From: Bradyrhizobium sp. BR 10289
GTDB lineage: Bacteria; Pseudomonadota; Alphaproteobacteria; Rhizobiales; Xanthobacteraceae
Length of the DNA: 64,000 bases
Assembly (NCBI RefSeq): GCF_019455385.1
Contig: NZ_JACOFR010000021.1
Location: 82,782 to 146,781 of the forward strand
Direction: 5' to 3'
Position 1 is the first letter of the stretch, and every line of letters begins with the position of its first letter. Positions 30,336 through 38,328 of the stretch are shown here, piece by piece. Below the pieces are notes generated by a model that searched no databases, had not been told where the DNA came from, and worked only from the letters and a program-made list of their open reading frames with translations. A program made the position numbers and the translations under genes.

Positions 30336-30799
30336 TGTCACATCCCATCGTCCGCCCCGCCCGCGCGGATGAATATGACGAGATCGCCCGCGTCTGGATG
30401 GAGAGCTGGGTCTCGACCGGGCTCGCCGAAGCCAGCAACTTCCTGCTGGCGAACCTGCGTGCGCGCGTCAGGCGCGAGATCGAGGACGGCTGGACCTTGT
30501 TCGCCGCCGACGACAACGGCACCATCGCAGCGATGCTGGCGCTGCATCTGCCAAAGCTCTATCTCGACCAGCTCTTCGTCGCCCCCGCCTATCAGGGCCG
30601 GTCGCTCGGCCGCCAATTGCTCGCCTTCACGCGCGCGCAGATGCCCGACGAGATCTGCTTGCGCTGCGTCCGCGAGAACAAGAAGGCTTGGCGCTGGTAC
30701 GAGCGCGAGGGATTCGTGTTCGAGAAGGAAGACATCTCCCCGGTCACCGGCTTTACGATGAAATGCTACCGGTGGAGACGGCAGAACTTCGCCCTATAA
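30335..30799 (+). CDS. GNAT-family N-acetyltransferase
   Basis: A 154-residue acetyltransferase. It opens 'IVRPARADEYDEIARVWMESW', has the strand 'LYLDQLFVAPAYQGRSLGRQLL' with the acetyl-CoA loop Q-x-x-x-x-G, and ends with 'RENKKAWRWYEREGFVFEKE', where the Tyr may be the general acid. The substrate is unknown. The ATG overlaps the oxyR stop (TGATG at 30333-30337), so it is translationally coupled and may belong to the peroxide response, though nothing in the protein shows that. Confidence 0.85.
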   Translation: MSHPIVRPARADEYDEIARVWMESWVSTGLAEASNFLLANLRARVRREIEDGWTLFAADDNGTIAAMLALHLPKLYLDQLFVAPAYQGRSLGRQLLAFTRAQMPDEICLRCVRENKKAWRWYEREGFVFEKEDISPVTGFTMKCYRWRRQNFAL

Positions 30800-30890
30800 T
30801 CGGCGGTGGCCGGACGCAGCTTGCTGTTGTCATGATCCCCACCCAGTGTGGTTTGGCCGATAACCTCCCGCCTCTGATCTCCTGGAATCC

Positions 30891-31730
30891 ATGGCTCGAA
30901 TTGCTGTCCCGCTGGTTGCGCTGCTGTCCGGGTTTGGCGCGGCGGTCGCGCAAACTCCTCCCGCACCCACCGCGCCTCCGCCTCAATCCGCAACGCCGGC
31001 CAAGCCGGCGGCCAAGAAGGCAGCACCGAAAGCCAAACCGGCTGCAAAGCAGCCGGTCGCGGCGGAGAGCGGCCCGTGCCGGCTCGGCGTCATCTCGGTG
31101 ATCGGAGATCGCTACTCCGTCCAGAAGTTTGGCATCACGATCTTCGAAGCTGAAGCAACCGAGGTGCCGATCGACTGGGGCCTCGATGATCTCGTTTTTG
31201 CACGGGTGCGCGCAGTGGCAGGCAACGATCCTGGCGTACGCAGGATCGCCTATCCCAAAGGCGTCTTCGAGCCCTTCTATAATCCGAAAACGATCCTGAT
31301 CCGCGATCCCGGGGAGCGGCTGCCGGACATCGTGCGGAGTTTCACCGCGAATGCGAATTGCGAGCGTTATCTTGTTGCGACCACCTTCAAGGCGGAGCTG
31401 CCGAATTCGCACATGATGCTGAACGGCATCGGCACTTACAATCAGGGGGTGGGCAGCATCCTCCGTCACTCGCATCTCTTCGCCATTGTTGCGATCACAC
31501 TGATCGACGGAAGGAGTTATGAGGAAATCAAGCGCCCCTTTGTGAATTTCGGCGCCAACTTCGCAGCGGGAATGCGGTTGACCGAAGACCCGCTCAACAA
31601 ACTCGACAACTCATTGTTTCCTGACCCGCCCGCGGCAGCTTCCGCCAGCGCGGCGCTGCGCGAGAGGACGCGTGCACTCGTCACAGACAAGCTCGACCGG
31701 GGCCTGCCGGGCTATCTCAAGGAAGATTGA
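30891..31730 (+). CDS. Secreted/periplasmic protein of unknown function
   Basis: A 279-residue protein with a clear signal peptide (MARIAVPLVALLSGFGAAVAQ, cleavage probably after AVA). A Pro/Ala/Lys-rich linker follows (about 22-57, 'AKPAAKKAAPKAKPAAKQ'), then one compact domain from 'GPCRLGVISVIGDRYSVQKFG' (in part). The domain has two cysteines and motifs 'WGLDDLVFARVRAVAG', 'RHSHLFAIVAITLIDG' and 'FVNFGANFAAGM'. I do not recognise a family. The Lys/Ala linker resembles periplasm-spanning or wall-associated linkers. It stands alone 91 bp after the acetyltransferase; its product is convergent with fabI. Confidence 0.72.
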   Translation: MARIAVPLVALLSGFGAAVAQTPPAPTAPPPQSATPAKPAAKKAAPKAKPAAKQPVAAESGPCRLGVISVIGDRYSVQKFGITIFEAEATEVPIDWGLDDLVFARVRAVAGNDPGVRRIAYPKGVFEPFYNPKTILIRDPGERLPDIVRSFTANANCERYLVATTFKAELPNSHMMLNGIGTYNQGVGSILRHSHLFAIVAITLIDGRSYEEIKRPFVNFGANFAAGMRLTEDPLNKLDNSLFPDPPAAASASAALRERTRALVTDKLDRGLPGYLKED

Positions 31731-31812
31731 GCCCCAGACCCTCGACCCAGACTGGGTACGTTGCCGTTTCGAGGTGCCGAACTCGACCGCAGCCTTGAGA
31801 GATGGCTGCAGG

Positions 31813-32613
31813 TTACTCCGGCGCCTTCAGATCGTCCGGCCGGGGCATCAGCACGATATTGTAGCCGCTATCGACGTAGTGAATCTCGCCGGTCACGCCG
31901 CCGGAGAGATCCGACAACAGATACAGCGCCGAACCGCCGAGCTCGTCGAGCGTGACGCCGCGGCGGAGCGGCGAGTGCTTTTGCATGAAGGCGAACATTG
32001 CGCGCGCCTCGCCGATGCCGGAGCCTGCGAGGGTGCGGATGGGGCCGGCGGAGATGGCGTTGACGCGGATGCCGCGCGGTCCAAAATCGGAAGCGAGATA
32101 GCGCACCGAGGCTTCCAGCGCCGCCTTGGCCACGCCCATCACGTTGTAATTCGGCATCGATCGCTCGGACGCACCGAAGGTCAGCGTGATCATGCTGCCG
32201 CCGTCCGTCATCAACTCGGCGGCGCGCTTTGCAACCTCGGTGAACGAAAAGCAGGAGATCACCATGGTGCGCGAAAAATTCTCGCGGCTGGTGTCGGCGT
32301 AGCGGCCCTTCAGCTCGTTCTTGTCGGCAAAGCCGATGGCGTGGATGACGAAATCGAGCTTGCCCCATTTTTCGCGCAGCACGTCGAAGGTGGTATCGAC
32401 GCTGGCGATGTCCTCGACGTCGCAGGGCAGCACCAGCTCGACACCGAGAGACTCTGCGAGTGGCTTGACGCGCTTGCCGAGGGCCTCGCCCTGGAAGGTG
32501 AACGCAAGCTCGGCACCGTGGGCATGCAGTGTCCTCGCCATGCCCCAGGCGATCGAATGATCATTGGCGATGCCCATGATCAGACCGCGCTTGCCTTTCA
32601 TCAAACCTTCCAT
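31813..32613 (-). CDS. fabI: Enoyl-[acyl-carrier-protein] reductase (NADH)
   Basis: A 266-residue short-chain dehydrogenase-fold enzyme that does the last step of fatty acid elongation. The N-terminus 'GKRGLIMGIANDHSIAWGMA' is the FabI NADH-binding variant. The catalytic pair is Tyr and Lys in 'SMPNYNVMGVAKAAL' (Tyr-x6-Lys, the FabI spacing). 'GPRGIRVNAISAGPIRTLA' is the conserved substrate loop. A GGGAAC sequence is a moderate ribosome site. It follows fabB on the same strand after 151 bp containing a repeat, so it may belong to the fabA-fabB operon or have its own promoter. Confidence 0.95.
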   Translation of the reverse strand: MEGLMKGKRGLIMGIANDHSIAWGMARTLHAHGAELAFTFQGEALGKRVKPLAESLGVELVLPCDVEDIASVDTTFDVLREKWGKLDFVIHAIGFADKNELKGRYADTSRENFSRTMVISCFSFTEVAKRAAELMTDGGSMITLTFGASERSMPNYNVMGVAKAALEASVRYLASDFGPRGIRVNAISAGPIRTLAGSGIGEARAMFAFMQKHSPLRRGVTLDELGGSALYLLSDLSGGVTGEIHYVDSGYNIVLMPRPDDLKAPE

Positions 32614-32638
32614 GTGGTTCCCATTATCCTGAGGTCAT

Positions 32639-32755
32639 CGCCCGCCTTGTGCGCACTTGCGCACTGGGGCGGGCGAGCCAGTATTCCAGAGAGGGTCGTG
32701 ATGGATCGAGAAGCCGCGGCGTACTGGATGCCCCGCTTTCGCGGGGCATGACATC
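32639..32755. repeat. Palindromic repeat with GCATGCCCCGC-type hairpin (family C) between fabB and fabI
   Basis: The element includes CCCGCC/GGCGGG arms (32641-32673), ACTGGGGCGGGCGAGCCAGT, then GTATTCCAG matched later by TACTGGATGCC. It ends with GCCCCGCTTTCGCGGGGC (32730-32747) and CATGAC. I recall near-identical 'tactggatgcccgc..catgac' elements as abundant in Bradyrhizobium intergenic DNA. The final hairpin could reduce read-through from fabB. Confidence 0.65.
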
Positions 32756-32764
32756 GTGCTGGCC

Positions 32765-33988
32765 TTACACATCCAGCCGACTGAACACCAGCGTGGCGTT
32801 GGTGCCGCCGAAGCCGAACGAGTTCGACAACACGGTGCCGATCTTGACGTTGTCGATGCGCTTGCGAACGATCGGCATGTCGGCGAACACCGGGTCGAGC
32901 TCCTGAATGTGCGCGCTCTCGCAGATGAAACCATTGTTCATCATCAGCAGCGAGTAGATCGCCTCCTGCACACCGGTGGCGCCCAAGGAGTGGCCGGTCA
33001 GCGCCTTGGTTGCCGAGATCGGCGGGCACTTCTCGCCGGTACCGAACACGCGGCGGAGGGCGTCGATCTCCGGCGGATCGCCTGCAGGCGTCGAGGTCGC
33101 GTGCGGGTTGATGTAGTCGACCTTGGTCTTCACCGTCGACATCGCCATACGCATGCAGCGCTCGGCGCCCTCGCCCGACGGCGCAACCATGTCGTAGCCG
33201 TCAGAGGTCGCACCGTAGCCGACGATCTCGCCGTAAATCCGCGCGCCGCGCGCCTTGGCGTGCTCGAGCTCTTCCAGCACGAGGACTCCCGCGCCGCCGG
33301 CGATGACGAAACCGTCGCGGTTGACGTCATAGGGACGCGAGGCGGTGGCGGGCGTGTCGTTGTACTTCGAGGACATCGCGCCCATGGCATCGAACAGCAC
33401 CGAGAGCGACCAGTCGAGCTCTTCGCAGCCGCCGGCGAAGATGACGTCCTGCTTGCCGATCTGGATCGTCTCATAGGCATTGCCCACGCAATGGTTCGAC
33501 GTCGCACAGGCCGAGGAGATCGAGTAATTCACGCCCTTGATCTTGAACCAGGTCGCGAGTGTCGCGGAAGCCGTGGACGACATCGCCTTCGGCACTGCAA
33601 ACGGTCCGACGCGCTTCGGTCCCTTGGTGCGGGTGATGTCGGCGGATTCGACGATGGTGCGCGCCGAGGGGCCGCCGGAGCCCATGATGATGCCGGTGCG
33701 GATGTTGGAGACTTCGTCGGGCGACAGGCCGGAGTCCTGGATCGCCTGCTCCATCGCGATGTGATTCCACCCCGCCCCCTGGCCGAGGAAGCGCATCGCG
33801 CGGCGGTCGACCACGGTCGCAGGATCGATCGTCGGCGCACCTTGCACCTGCGAACGGAAGCCGAGCTCGGCATATTTCTCAGCCCGCGAAATGCCCGACT
33901 TCGCCTCGTGAAGGCTCGCAAGCACTTCCTGGGTGTTGTTTCCGATGGACGAGACGATGCCCATTCCGGTGACCACAACCCGCCTCAT
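32765..33988 (-). CDS. fabB: 3-oxoacyl-[acyl-carrier-protein] synthase I (KAS I)
   Basis: A 407-residue thiolase-fold condensing enzyme used for elongating acyl chains and required for unsaturated fatty acid synthesis with FabA. The catalytic triad is Cys in 'SISSACATSNHCVGNA', His in 'NPHATSTPAGD' and His in 'ALTGHSLGATGVQEA'. It opens 'MRRVVVTGMGIVSSIGNN' and ends 'NSFGFGGTNATLVF', both standard. FabB is preferred over FabF because fabA is directly upstream (40-bp gap) and because of the overall sequence style. Confidence 0.95.
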   Translation of the reverse strand: MRRVVVTGMGIVSSIGNNTQEVLASLHEAKSGISRAEKYAELGFRSQVQGAPTIDPATVVDRRAMRFLGQGAGWNHIAMEQAIQDSGLSPDEVSNIRTGIIMGSGGPSARTIVESADITRTKGPKRVGPFAVPKAMSSTASATLATWFKIKGVNYSISSACATSNHCVGNAYETIQIGKQDVIFAGGCEELDWSLSVLFDAMGAMSSKYNDTPATASRPYDVNRDGFVIAGGAGVLVLEELEHAKARGARIYGEIVGYGATSDGYDMVAPSGEGAERCMRMAMSTVKTKVDYINPHATSTPAGDPPEIDALRRVFGTGEKCPPISATKALTGHSLGATGVQEAIYSLLMMNNGFICESAHIQELDPVFADMPIVRKRIDNVKIGTVLSNSFGFGGTNATLVFSRLDV

Positions 33989-34028
33989 GACAGCCTCGCC
34001 TTAATCGTTGTCTTCTCGATGATGCGCG

Positions 34029-34550
34029 TCAGCCCAGGTTCACGCCCTGCTTGAACAGGCCGACCTTCAGATCCTTGGCGCGATAAATAATCTGGTCGTC
34101 GACCGAAAGCCATCCGTCGGCAATGCCGAGCACGAGCTTTGAACGCATCACGCGCTTGATATCGACGTTGTACACAACCTTGCGGGCGTCGGGCAGCACC
34201 TGGCCGCTGAACTTCAATTCGTTCAGGCCGAGCGCGCGGCCGCGACCTTCGCCCCCGGTCCAGCCCAGATAGAAGCCGACCATTTGCCACAGCGCATCGA
34301 GGCCGAGACAGCCGGGCATGACGGGGTCGTTCTTGAAATGGCAACCGAAGAACCAGAGGTCAGGCTTCACGTCGAGCTCGGCGCGCACCACGCCCTTGCC
34401 GAATTCGCCACCATTGTCGTTGATCTCGGTGATGCGGTCGAACATCAGCATCGGCGGCAGCGGCAGCTGGGCGTTGCCCGGGCCGAACATCTCGCCGCGG
34501 GCACATGCCAGCAGATCTTCGTATTCGTAACCGTTGCGCCTGTTCAGCAT
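34029..34550 (-). CDS. fabA: 3-hydroxydecanoyl-[acyl-carrier-protein] dehydratase/isomerase
   Basis: A 173-residue hot-dog-fold enzyme that dehydrates and isomerises C10 intermediates, opening the unsaturated branch of fatty acid synthesis. The catalytic His is in 'LWFFGCHFKNDPVMPGCLGL' and the Asp in 'LDALWQMVGFYLGW'. The start MLNRRNGYEYEDLL at 34550 gives the family length and has AGAGG about 8 bp upstream; a longer frame starting at 34625 is not supported. fabA-fabB are adjacent, the classic anaerobic unsaturated fatty acid pair. The promoter must lie in the 354-bp gap shared with the divergent irr gene. That gap also has a CCGGGC/GCCCGG hairpin but no further gene. Confidence 0.95.
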   Translation of the reverse strand: MLNRRNGYEYEDLLACARGEMFGPGNAQLPLPPMLMFDRITEINDNGGEFGKGVVRAELDVKPDLWFFGCHFKNDPVMPGCLGLDALWQMVGFYLGWTGGEGRGRALGLNELKFSGQVLPDARKVVYNVDIKRVMRSKLVLGIADGWLSVDDQIIYRAKDLKVGLFKQGVNLG

Positions 34551-34827
34551 GTACGAGCCTCTGTTCAAATCCCGATTGAGCGGCGTTTCTGGGCAAAAAT
34601 GGGCCCCGTCCCGGTTGGACGGCAACGCCGATCGCCAACCCTCAGGCGCAACTCCCGCACGCCCCGGTCGGACGGTGGGACCGGGCTTCCATGCCCGGCT
34701 GCGCCAAGATCGGCTAAGCGGAACCGCGGGCTCTCTAACACAGGCTATTTCGGTGGCAAAGCGCTCTCATGAAGGTAAAATGACGGGGTCATCGCCCGGT
34801 TCCAGAGCTGATTAGAACCTCTCTAGT

Positions 34828-34850
34828 TGCGAGAAACTTGCATCTGCATC
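34828..34850 (+). promoter_or_regulatory. irr: Fur-binding site of the irr promoter (three direct hexamer repeats)
   Basis: TGCGAG (34828-34833), TGCATC (34839-34844) and TGCATC (34845-34850) are three imperfect direct repeats. This matches the Fur target described upstream of B. japonicum irr, a site made of hexamer direct repeats rather than the palindromic Fur box of enteric bacteria. It overlaps the predicted -35 element, which fits repression. Confidence 0.85.
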
Positions 34851-34866
34851 TATCTGTTCTTATATT
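34838..34866 (+). promoter_or_regulatory. irr: Predicted irr promoter
   Basis: TTGCAT (34838-34843), a 17-bp spacer and TATATT (34861-34866) form a good sigma-70-type promoter. Transcription would start near 34873, about 32 bp before the ATG at 34905. The -35 lies within the Fur direct repeats. Confidence 0.65.
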
Positions 34867-34904
34867 CACGGGAGATATTGTTCACGCGTGCCCGAAATCT
34901 GGAA

Positions 34905-35396
34905 ATGAGCGAGAATACCGCGCCCCATCATGACGACGACGTCCATGCCGCGGCCCTCCTGTCCGGCCGCCAGCCGGCCCTGACCGGTTGCCCCTGGCAC
35001 GACGTCAACGAGATGCTCCAGTCCGCCGGGCTCCGCCCGACGCGCCAGCGCATGGCGCTGGGCTGGCTCCTGTTCGGCAAGGGTGCGCGCCACCTCACGG
35101 CTGAAATGCTGTACGAGGAAGCAACGCTGGCCAAGGTGCCGGTCTCGCTCGCAACCGTCTACAACACGCTGAATCAGCTCACCGACGCCGGCCTGCTGCG
35201 TCAGGTCAGTGTCGACGGCACCAAAACCTATTTCGACACCAACGTCACCACCCACCACCATTATTACCTCGAGAACAGCCACGAGCTGGTCGATATCGAG
35301 GATCCGCATCTGGCGCTGTCCAAGATGCCGGAGGTGCCGGAGGGTTACGAGATCGCCCGCATCGATATGGTCGTGCGCCTGCGCAAGAAGCGCTGA
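34905..35396 (+). CDS. irr: Iron response regulator Irr (heme-degraded Fur-family protein)
   Basis: A 163-residue Fur-family protein, the same length as B. japonicum Irr. It controls heme synthesis and iron genes and is degraded when heme binds under iron sufficiency. The heme regulatory motif GCPWHD places Cys29-Pro30, and the second heme site is His117-His119 (THHHYYLE); both match the published B. japonicum positions. The DNA-binding helix is 'VSLATVYNTLNQLTDAGLL'. ATG 34905 is chosen; an upstream in-frame start at 34827 would overlap the Fur site and promoter. It is divergent from fabA and followed by a hairpin at 35426-35447. Confidence 0.96.
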   Translation: MSENTAPHHDDDVHAAALLSGRQPALTGCPWHDVNEMLQSAGLRPTRQRMALGWLLFGKGARHLTAEMLYEEATLAKVPVSLATVYNTLNQLTDAGLLRQVSVDGTKTYFDTNVTTHHHYYLENSHELVDIEDPHLALSKMPEVPEGYEIARIDMVVRLRKKR

Positions 35397-35425
35397 GATC
35401 GTCCGACATCGCAGATTTGATCGTC

Positions 35426-35447
35426 ATGGCCGGGGTTTCCCGGCCAT
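35426..35447. terminator. Hairpin between the convergent irr and SH3-protein genes
   Basis: ATGGCCGGG (35426-35434), GTTT loop, CCCGGCCAT (35439-35447): a perfect 9-bp stem 29 bp after irr and 15 bp after the opposing stop. The following TGTCGTTT is only a weak T-run. It could act in both directions. Confidence 0.6.
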
Positions 35448-35462
35448 TGTCGTTTCAGGCCG

Positions 35463-35993
35463 TCAATTGACCTGCTCGTCCGAGTAGACGCCCCAGAGGC
35501 GTTCCTGCTGGATCCAGCCGTCAAAACCGTTGCCGGTGACGCGGCACCAGTTTGCAGTGCACTTCTTGACCTGCGTGACGACGCCGGCCTGGAGCTTTGC
35601 TGCAACCGCACTGTCGGGATCGGGACGGTCGTAGATCGGCGCGAGCTCGTCCTTGTGCTTCATGGTGACGACCGCGGTGCGGCGGCCCGACAGCAGTGAA
35701 TGATAAACCCAGCCCTCGGCGCCTTCGGAATCGCGCACCCGGCGCCAATTCTCGAACTCGGCGGTGATTTCGACCGGCAGGCCGGCGCGGGTGTAGACCC
35801 AGGCGACGTCATTGTCCTTGGTCGGGCCGGCCCGGACATTCACGTGATCCGATTTGAGACTGACATAGCGCGGCACCGGCAGGCCGCTGGCGGTCTGGGG
35901 GGTGGCGTCCTTGGCCGAATGCGAGGGACTGGCCGAGGCGCTCAACCAGGTGCAAACGAGCGCCATCACCGAACAAAAACGCCCCAACGCCAT
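35463..35993 (-). CDS. Secreted protein with two SH3-like domains
   Basis: A 176-residue exported protein. The signal peptide is MALGRFCSVMALVCTWLSASA. Two bacterial SH3-like units follow: 'YVSLKSDHVNVRAGPTKDND' with 'WRRVRDSEGAEGWVYHSLL' (about 48-110), and 'APIYDRPDPDSAVAAKLQAG' with 'WCRVTGNGFDGWIQQERLWG' (about 118-172). SH3b domains often bind peptidoglycan, so a periplasmic, wall-associated role is likely. ATG 35993 has AGGAG 8 bp upstream and starts directly at the signal peptide; an ATG 33 bp earlier is not favoured. Convergent with irr. Confidence 0.8.
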   Translation of the reverse strand: MALGRFCSVMALVCTWLSASASPSHSAKDATPQTASGLPVPRYVSLKSDHVNVRAGPTKDNDVAWVYTRAGLPVEITAEFENWRRVRDSEGAEGWVYHSLLSGRRTAVVTMKHKDELAPIYDRPDPDSAVAAKLQAGVVTQVKKCTANWCRVTGNGFDGWIQQERLWGVYSDEQVN

Positions 35994-36308
35994 CAACCCG
36001 TCTCCTGTCGAAGACCTAGGCCTCATGCCCGGTCCTCACCCCAAATTCCAAACCCTGCCGCGTAACCCCTCTCGCCCCACGCTTGTGTTCCCGAAGCCAA
36101 CTTGTCTTGGCCCGGCCTTCTGCTAGAGAGGACGGACTTCTGAACAACCAGTTTGCCCCGATTTTCCGGCCGGAAATGTCGGGAGAGCTTGAAGGAAACG
36201 CCGGGGACAGACACGGCAGAGGCAGTGTCGAACAACCGGGTTAATGAGGCCTCAACGGCCGGCCCTTGACGACAGGGGCAGGCCTGCAACGCCTCATGAG
36301 GGCAGGAC

Positions 36309-37310
36309 ATGTCGGTGAAGAAAAAGCCCCTCGTCGTGGTGACGCGCAAGCTGCCGGACTCGATCGAGACCCGGATGCGCGAGCTGTTCGACGCGCGGAT
36401 CAATCTCGAGGACACGCCGCTGTCGGCCGAGCAGCTCGCGGAAGCCGCGCGCACCGCCGACGTGCTGGTTCCGACCGTCACCGACCACATTAGCGCGGAC
36501 ATCGTCAACCAGCCGGACTGCAGGCTGAAGCTGATCGCCAATTTCGGCAATGGCGTCGACAATATTGACGTCGAGGCCGCGCATGCCCGCGGCATCACCG
36601 TCACCAACACGCCGAAAGTCCTGACCGAAGACACCGCCGACATGACCATGGCGCTGATCCTGGCCGTGCCTCGCCGGATGATCGAAGGCGCCTCGGTGTT
36701 GACGGAAGGAAAGCCCTGGGCGGGCTGGTCGCCGACCTGGATGCTCGGCCACCGCATCGGGGGAAAGCGCCTCGGCATCATCGGCATGGGCCGCATCGGC
36801 CAGGCGGTCGCGCGCCGCGCCCGCGCCTTCGGCCTGCAAATCCACTATCACAACCGCCGTCCCGTCGCCCCTGTCATCGCCGAAGAGCTTGGCGCGACCT
36901 ATTGGGAAAGCCTCGACCAGATGCTGGCGCGGATGGACATCATCTCGGTGAACTGTCCGCATACGCCGGCGACCTATCACCTGCTCTCGGCGCGGCGGCT
37001 GAAGCTGATCCGCAAGGACGCCTACATCGTCAACACCGCGCGCGGCGAAGTGACGGATGAAGACACGCTGATCAAGCTGATCGAAGGCGGTGAGATCGGC
37101 GGCGCCGGCCTCGACGTCTACGAGCACGAGCCTGCAGTCAATCCAAAGCTGGTGCGGCTCGCCAAGGCGGGCAAGGTGACGCTGATGCCGCATATGGGCT
37201 CGGCCACGATCGAAGGCCGCGTCGAGATGGGCGAGAAGGTGATCATCAACATCCGCACCTTCCTCGACGCCCACAAGCCGCCGGATCGCGTGCTGCCGAG
37301 CATGCTCTGA
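36309..37310 (+). CDS. D-2-hydroxyacid dehydrogenase (glyoxylate/hydroxypyruvate reductase-like)
   Basis: A 333-residue NAD(P)H-dependent oxidoreductase. The Rossmann loop is 'LGIIGMGRIGQAVARRA'. The catalytic Arg, Glu and His are in 'IVNTARGEVTDE', 'DVYEHEPAVN' and 'LMPHMGSATIEGR'. The order and sequence fit the GhrB-like branch that reduces glyoxylate or hydroxypyruvate. The dinucleotide preference cannot be settled by eye: 'YHNRRPV' after the second strand has basic residues that suggest NADPH. It opens 'KKKPLVVVTRKLPDSIE'. The downstream gene is convergent, 3 bp away. Confidence 0.88.
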   Translation: MSVKKKPLVVVTRKLPDSIETRMRELFDARINLEDTPLSAEQLAEAARTADVLVPTVTDHISADIVNQPDCRLKLIANFGNGVDNIDVEAAHARGITVTNTPKVLTEDTADMTMALILAVPRRMIEGASVLTEGKPWAGWSPTWMLGHRIGGKRLGIIGMGRIGQAVARRARAFGLQIHYHNRRPVAPVIAEELGATYWESLDQMLARMDIISVNCPHTPATYHLLSARRLKLIRKDAYIVNTARGEVTDEDTLIKLIEGGEIGGAGLDVYEHEPAVNPKLVRLAKAGKVTLMPHMGSATIEGRVEMGEKVIINIRTFLDAHKPPDRVLPSML

Positions 37311-37313
37311 GGC

Positions 37314-38213
37314 TTATTTGCGCTTGCGCCAGTCGGCGACGAAATCGATGAACGCGCGCAGCGCTGGGGGCGTCTGGCGACGGCTCGGATAATACAGGAA
37401 CGGGCCCGGAAACGGCTCGCACCAGTCTTCCATCAGGCTGACCAACGCGCCGGATTTCACGGCATCGCCGACATAGCCATCGAGGCTCGCCCAGATGCCG
37501 GCGCCGTCGAGCGCGGCGCGCATCGCAAGATTCATGTTGGTCGAGATCAGCTTTGCCGGCGGATCGACCTTTATGATCTGGCCGGCCTTCTCGAACTCCA
37601 GATCGTGCATGACACCGCTCGAATAGCGCGCGCGGATGCAATCATGCTCGAGCAGATCCTTCGGATGCTTCGGCCTGCCGCGGCGCGCGATGTAGTCGGG
37701 CGATGCGACGACGACGTAGCTCTGCGGACCGCTGAGCGGGATCGCCACCATGTCCTGCGCGAGATGCTCGCCATAGCGCACGCCGGCGTCATAGCCGCCG
37801 CTCACGATGTCGACGAAGCCGCTTTCGGAGACGATGTCGAGATCGACCTGCGGATGCGCGGCAAGGAACGGCCCGACCATCGGTGCCAGCACCAGATCGA
37901 CCGCCGGCGGCGGCGCATTGATCCGCAGCCGCCCCGAGGCGACCTCGCGGAGGCCGCGGACCTGCTCGAGGGCATCGCCGACATCGCGCAGCGCCGGCGC
38001 CACCTTCGACAGCAGCAGCTCTCCCGCTTCTGTCAGCGCGAGACTGCGGGTGGTGCGGTTCATCAGGCGGACGCCGAGGCGCTCCTCCAGGTCCCGCAAC
38101 CGCTGGCTTAGGCTCGACACCGACAAGCGAATTTCGACCGCCGCACGCCGGAAATTGCGGGTGCGGGCGACCGCCACGAAGGCATCCAGATCGCGCAGGT
38201 CGGGCTCAGCCAT
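37314..38213 (-). CDS. LysR-family transcriptional regulator
   Basis: A 299-residue LysR regulator. The HTH (about 4-62) reads 'DLDAFVAVARTRNFRRAAVE' then 'SVSSLSQRLRDLEERLGVRL', and the substrate-binding domain begins about residue 90. It is of the CrgA/AaeR-like group ('GRLRINAPPPAVDLVLAPMV', 'FVDIVSGGYDAGVRYGEHL'). Its divergent neighbour is an aldo-keto reductase 115 bp away, the likely target. The ATG at 38213 begins the family N-terminus; an ATG eight codons upstream is possible. The effector is unknown. Confidence 0.88.
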   Translation of the reverse strand: MAEPDLRDLDAFVAVARTRNFRRAAVEIRLSVSSLSQRLRDLEERLGVRLMNRTTRSLALTEAGELLLSKVAPALRDVGDALEQVRGLREVASGRLRINAPPPAVDLVLAPMVGPFLAAHPQVDLDIVSESGFVDIVSGGYDAGVRYGEHLAQDMVAIPLSGPQSYVVVASPDYIARRGRPKHPKDLLEHDCIRARYSSGVMHDLEFEKAGQIIKVDPPAKLISTNMNLAMRAALDGAGIWASLDGYVGDAVKSGALVSLMEDWCEPFPGPFLYYPSRRQTPPALRAFIDFVADWRKRK

Positions 38214-38328
38214 TGTTCGCCAATGTGAACAAGGCATTCCAGATTGTCCAGCTTATCGGCTCAATCGACCAGGCGCATATCTGGCCTCGTCACGCGGCAC
38301 CATCAGCCGCCTTTTTGGGAGAGCCATC

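Noticed and set aside
34565..34580. A TTCAAATCCC stretch resembling a tRNA T-arm
   Set aside because: No acceptor or anticodon arm can be folded around it; it is the upstream region of fabA.
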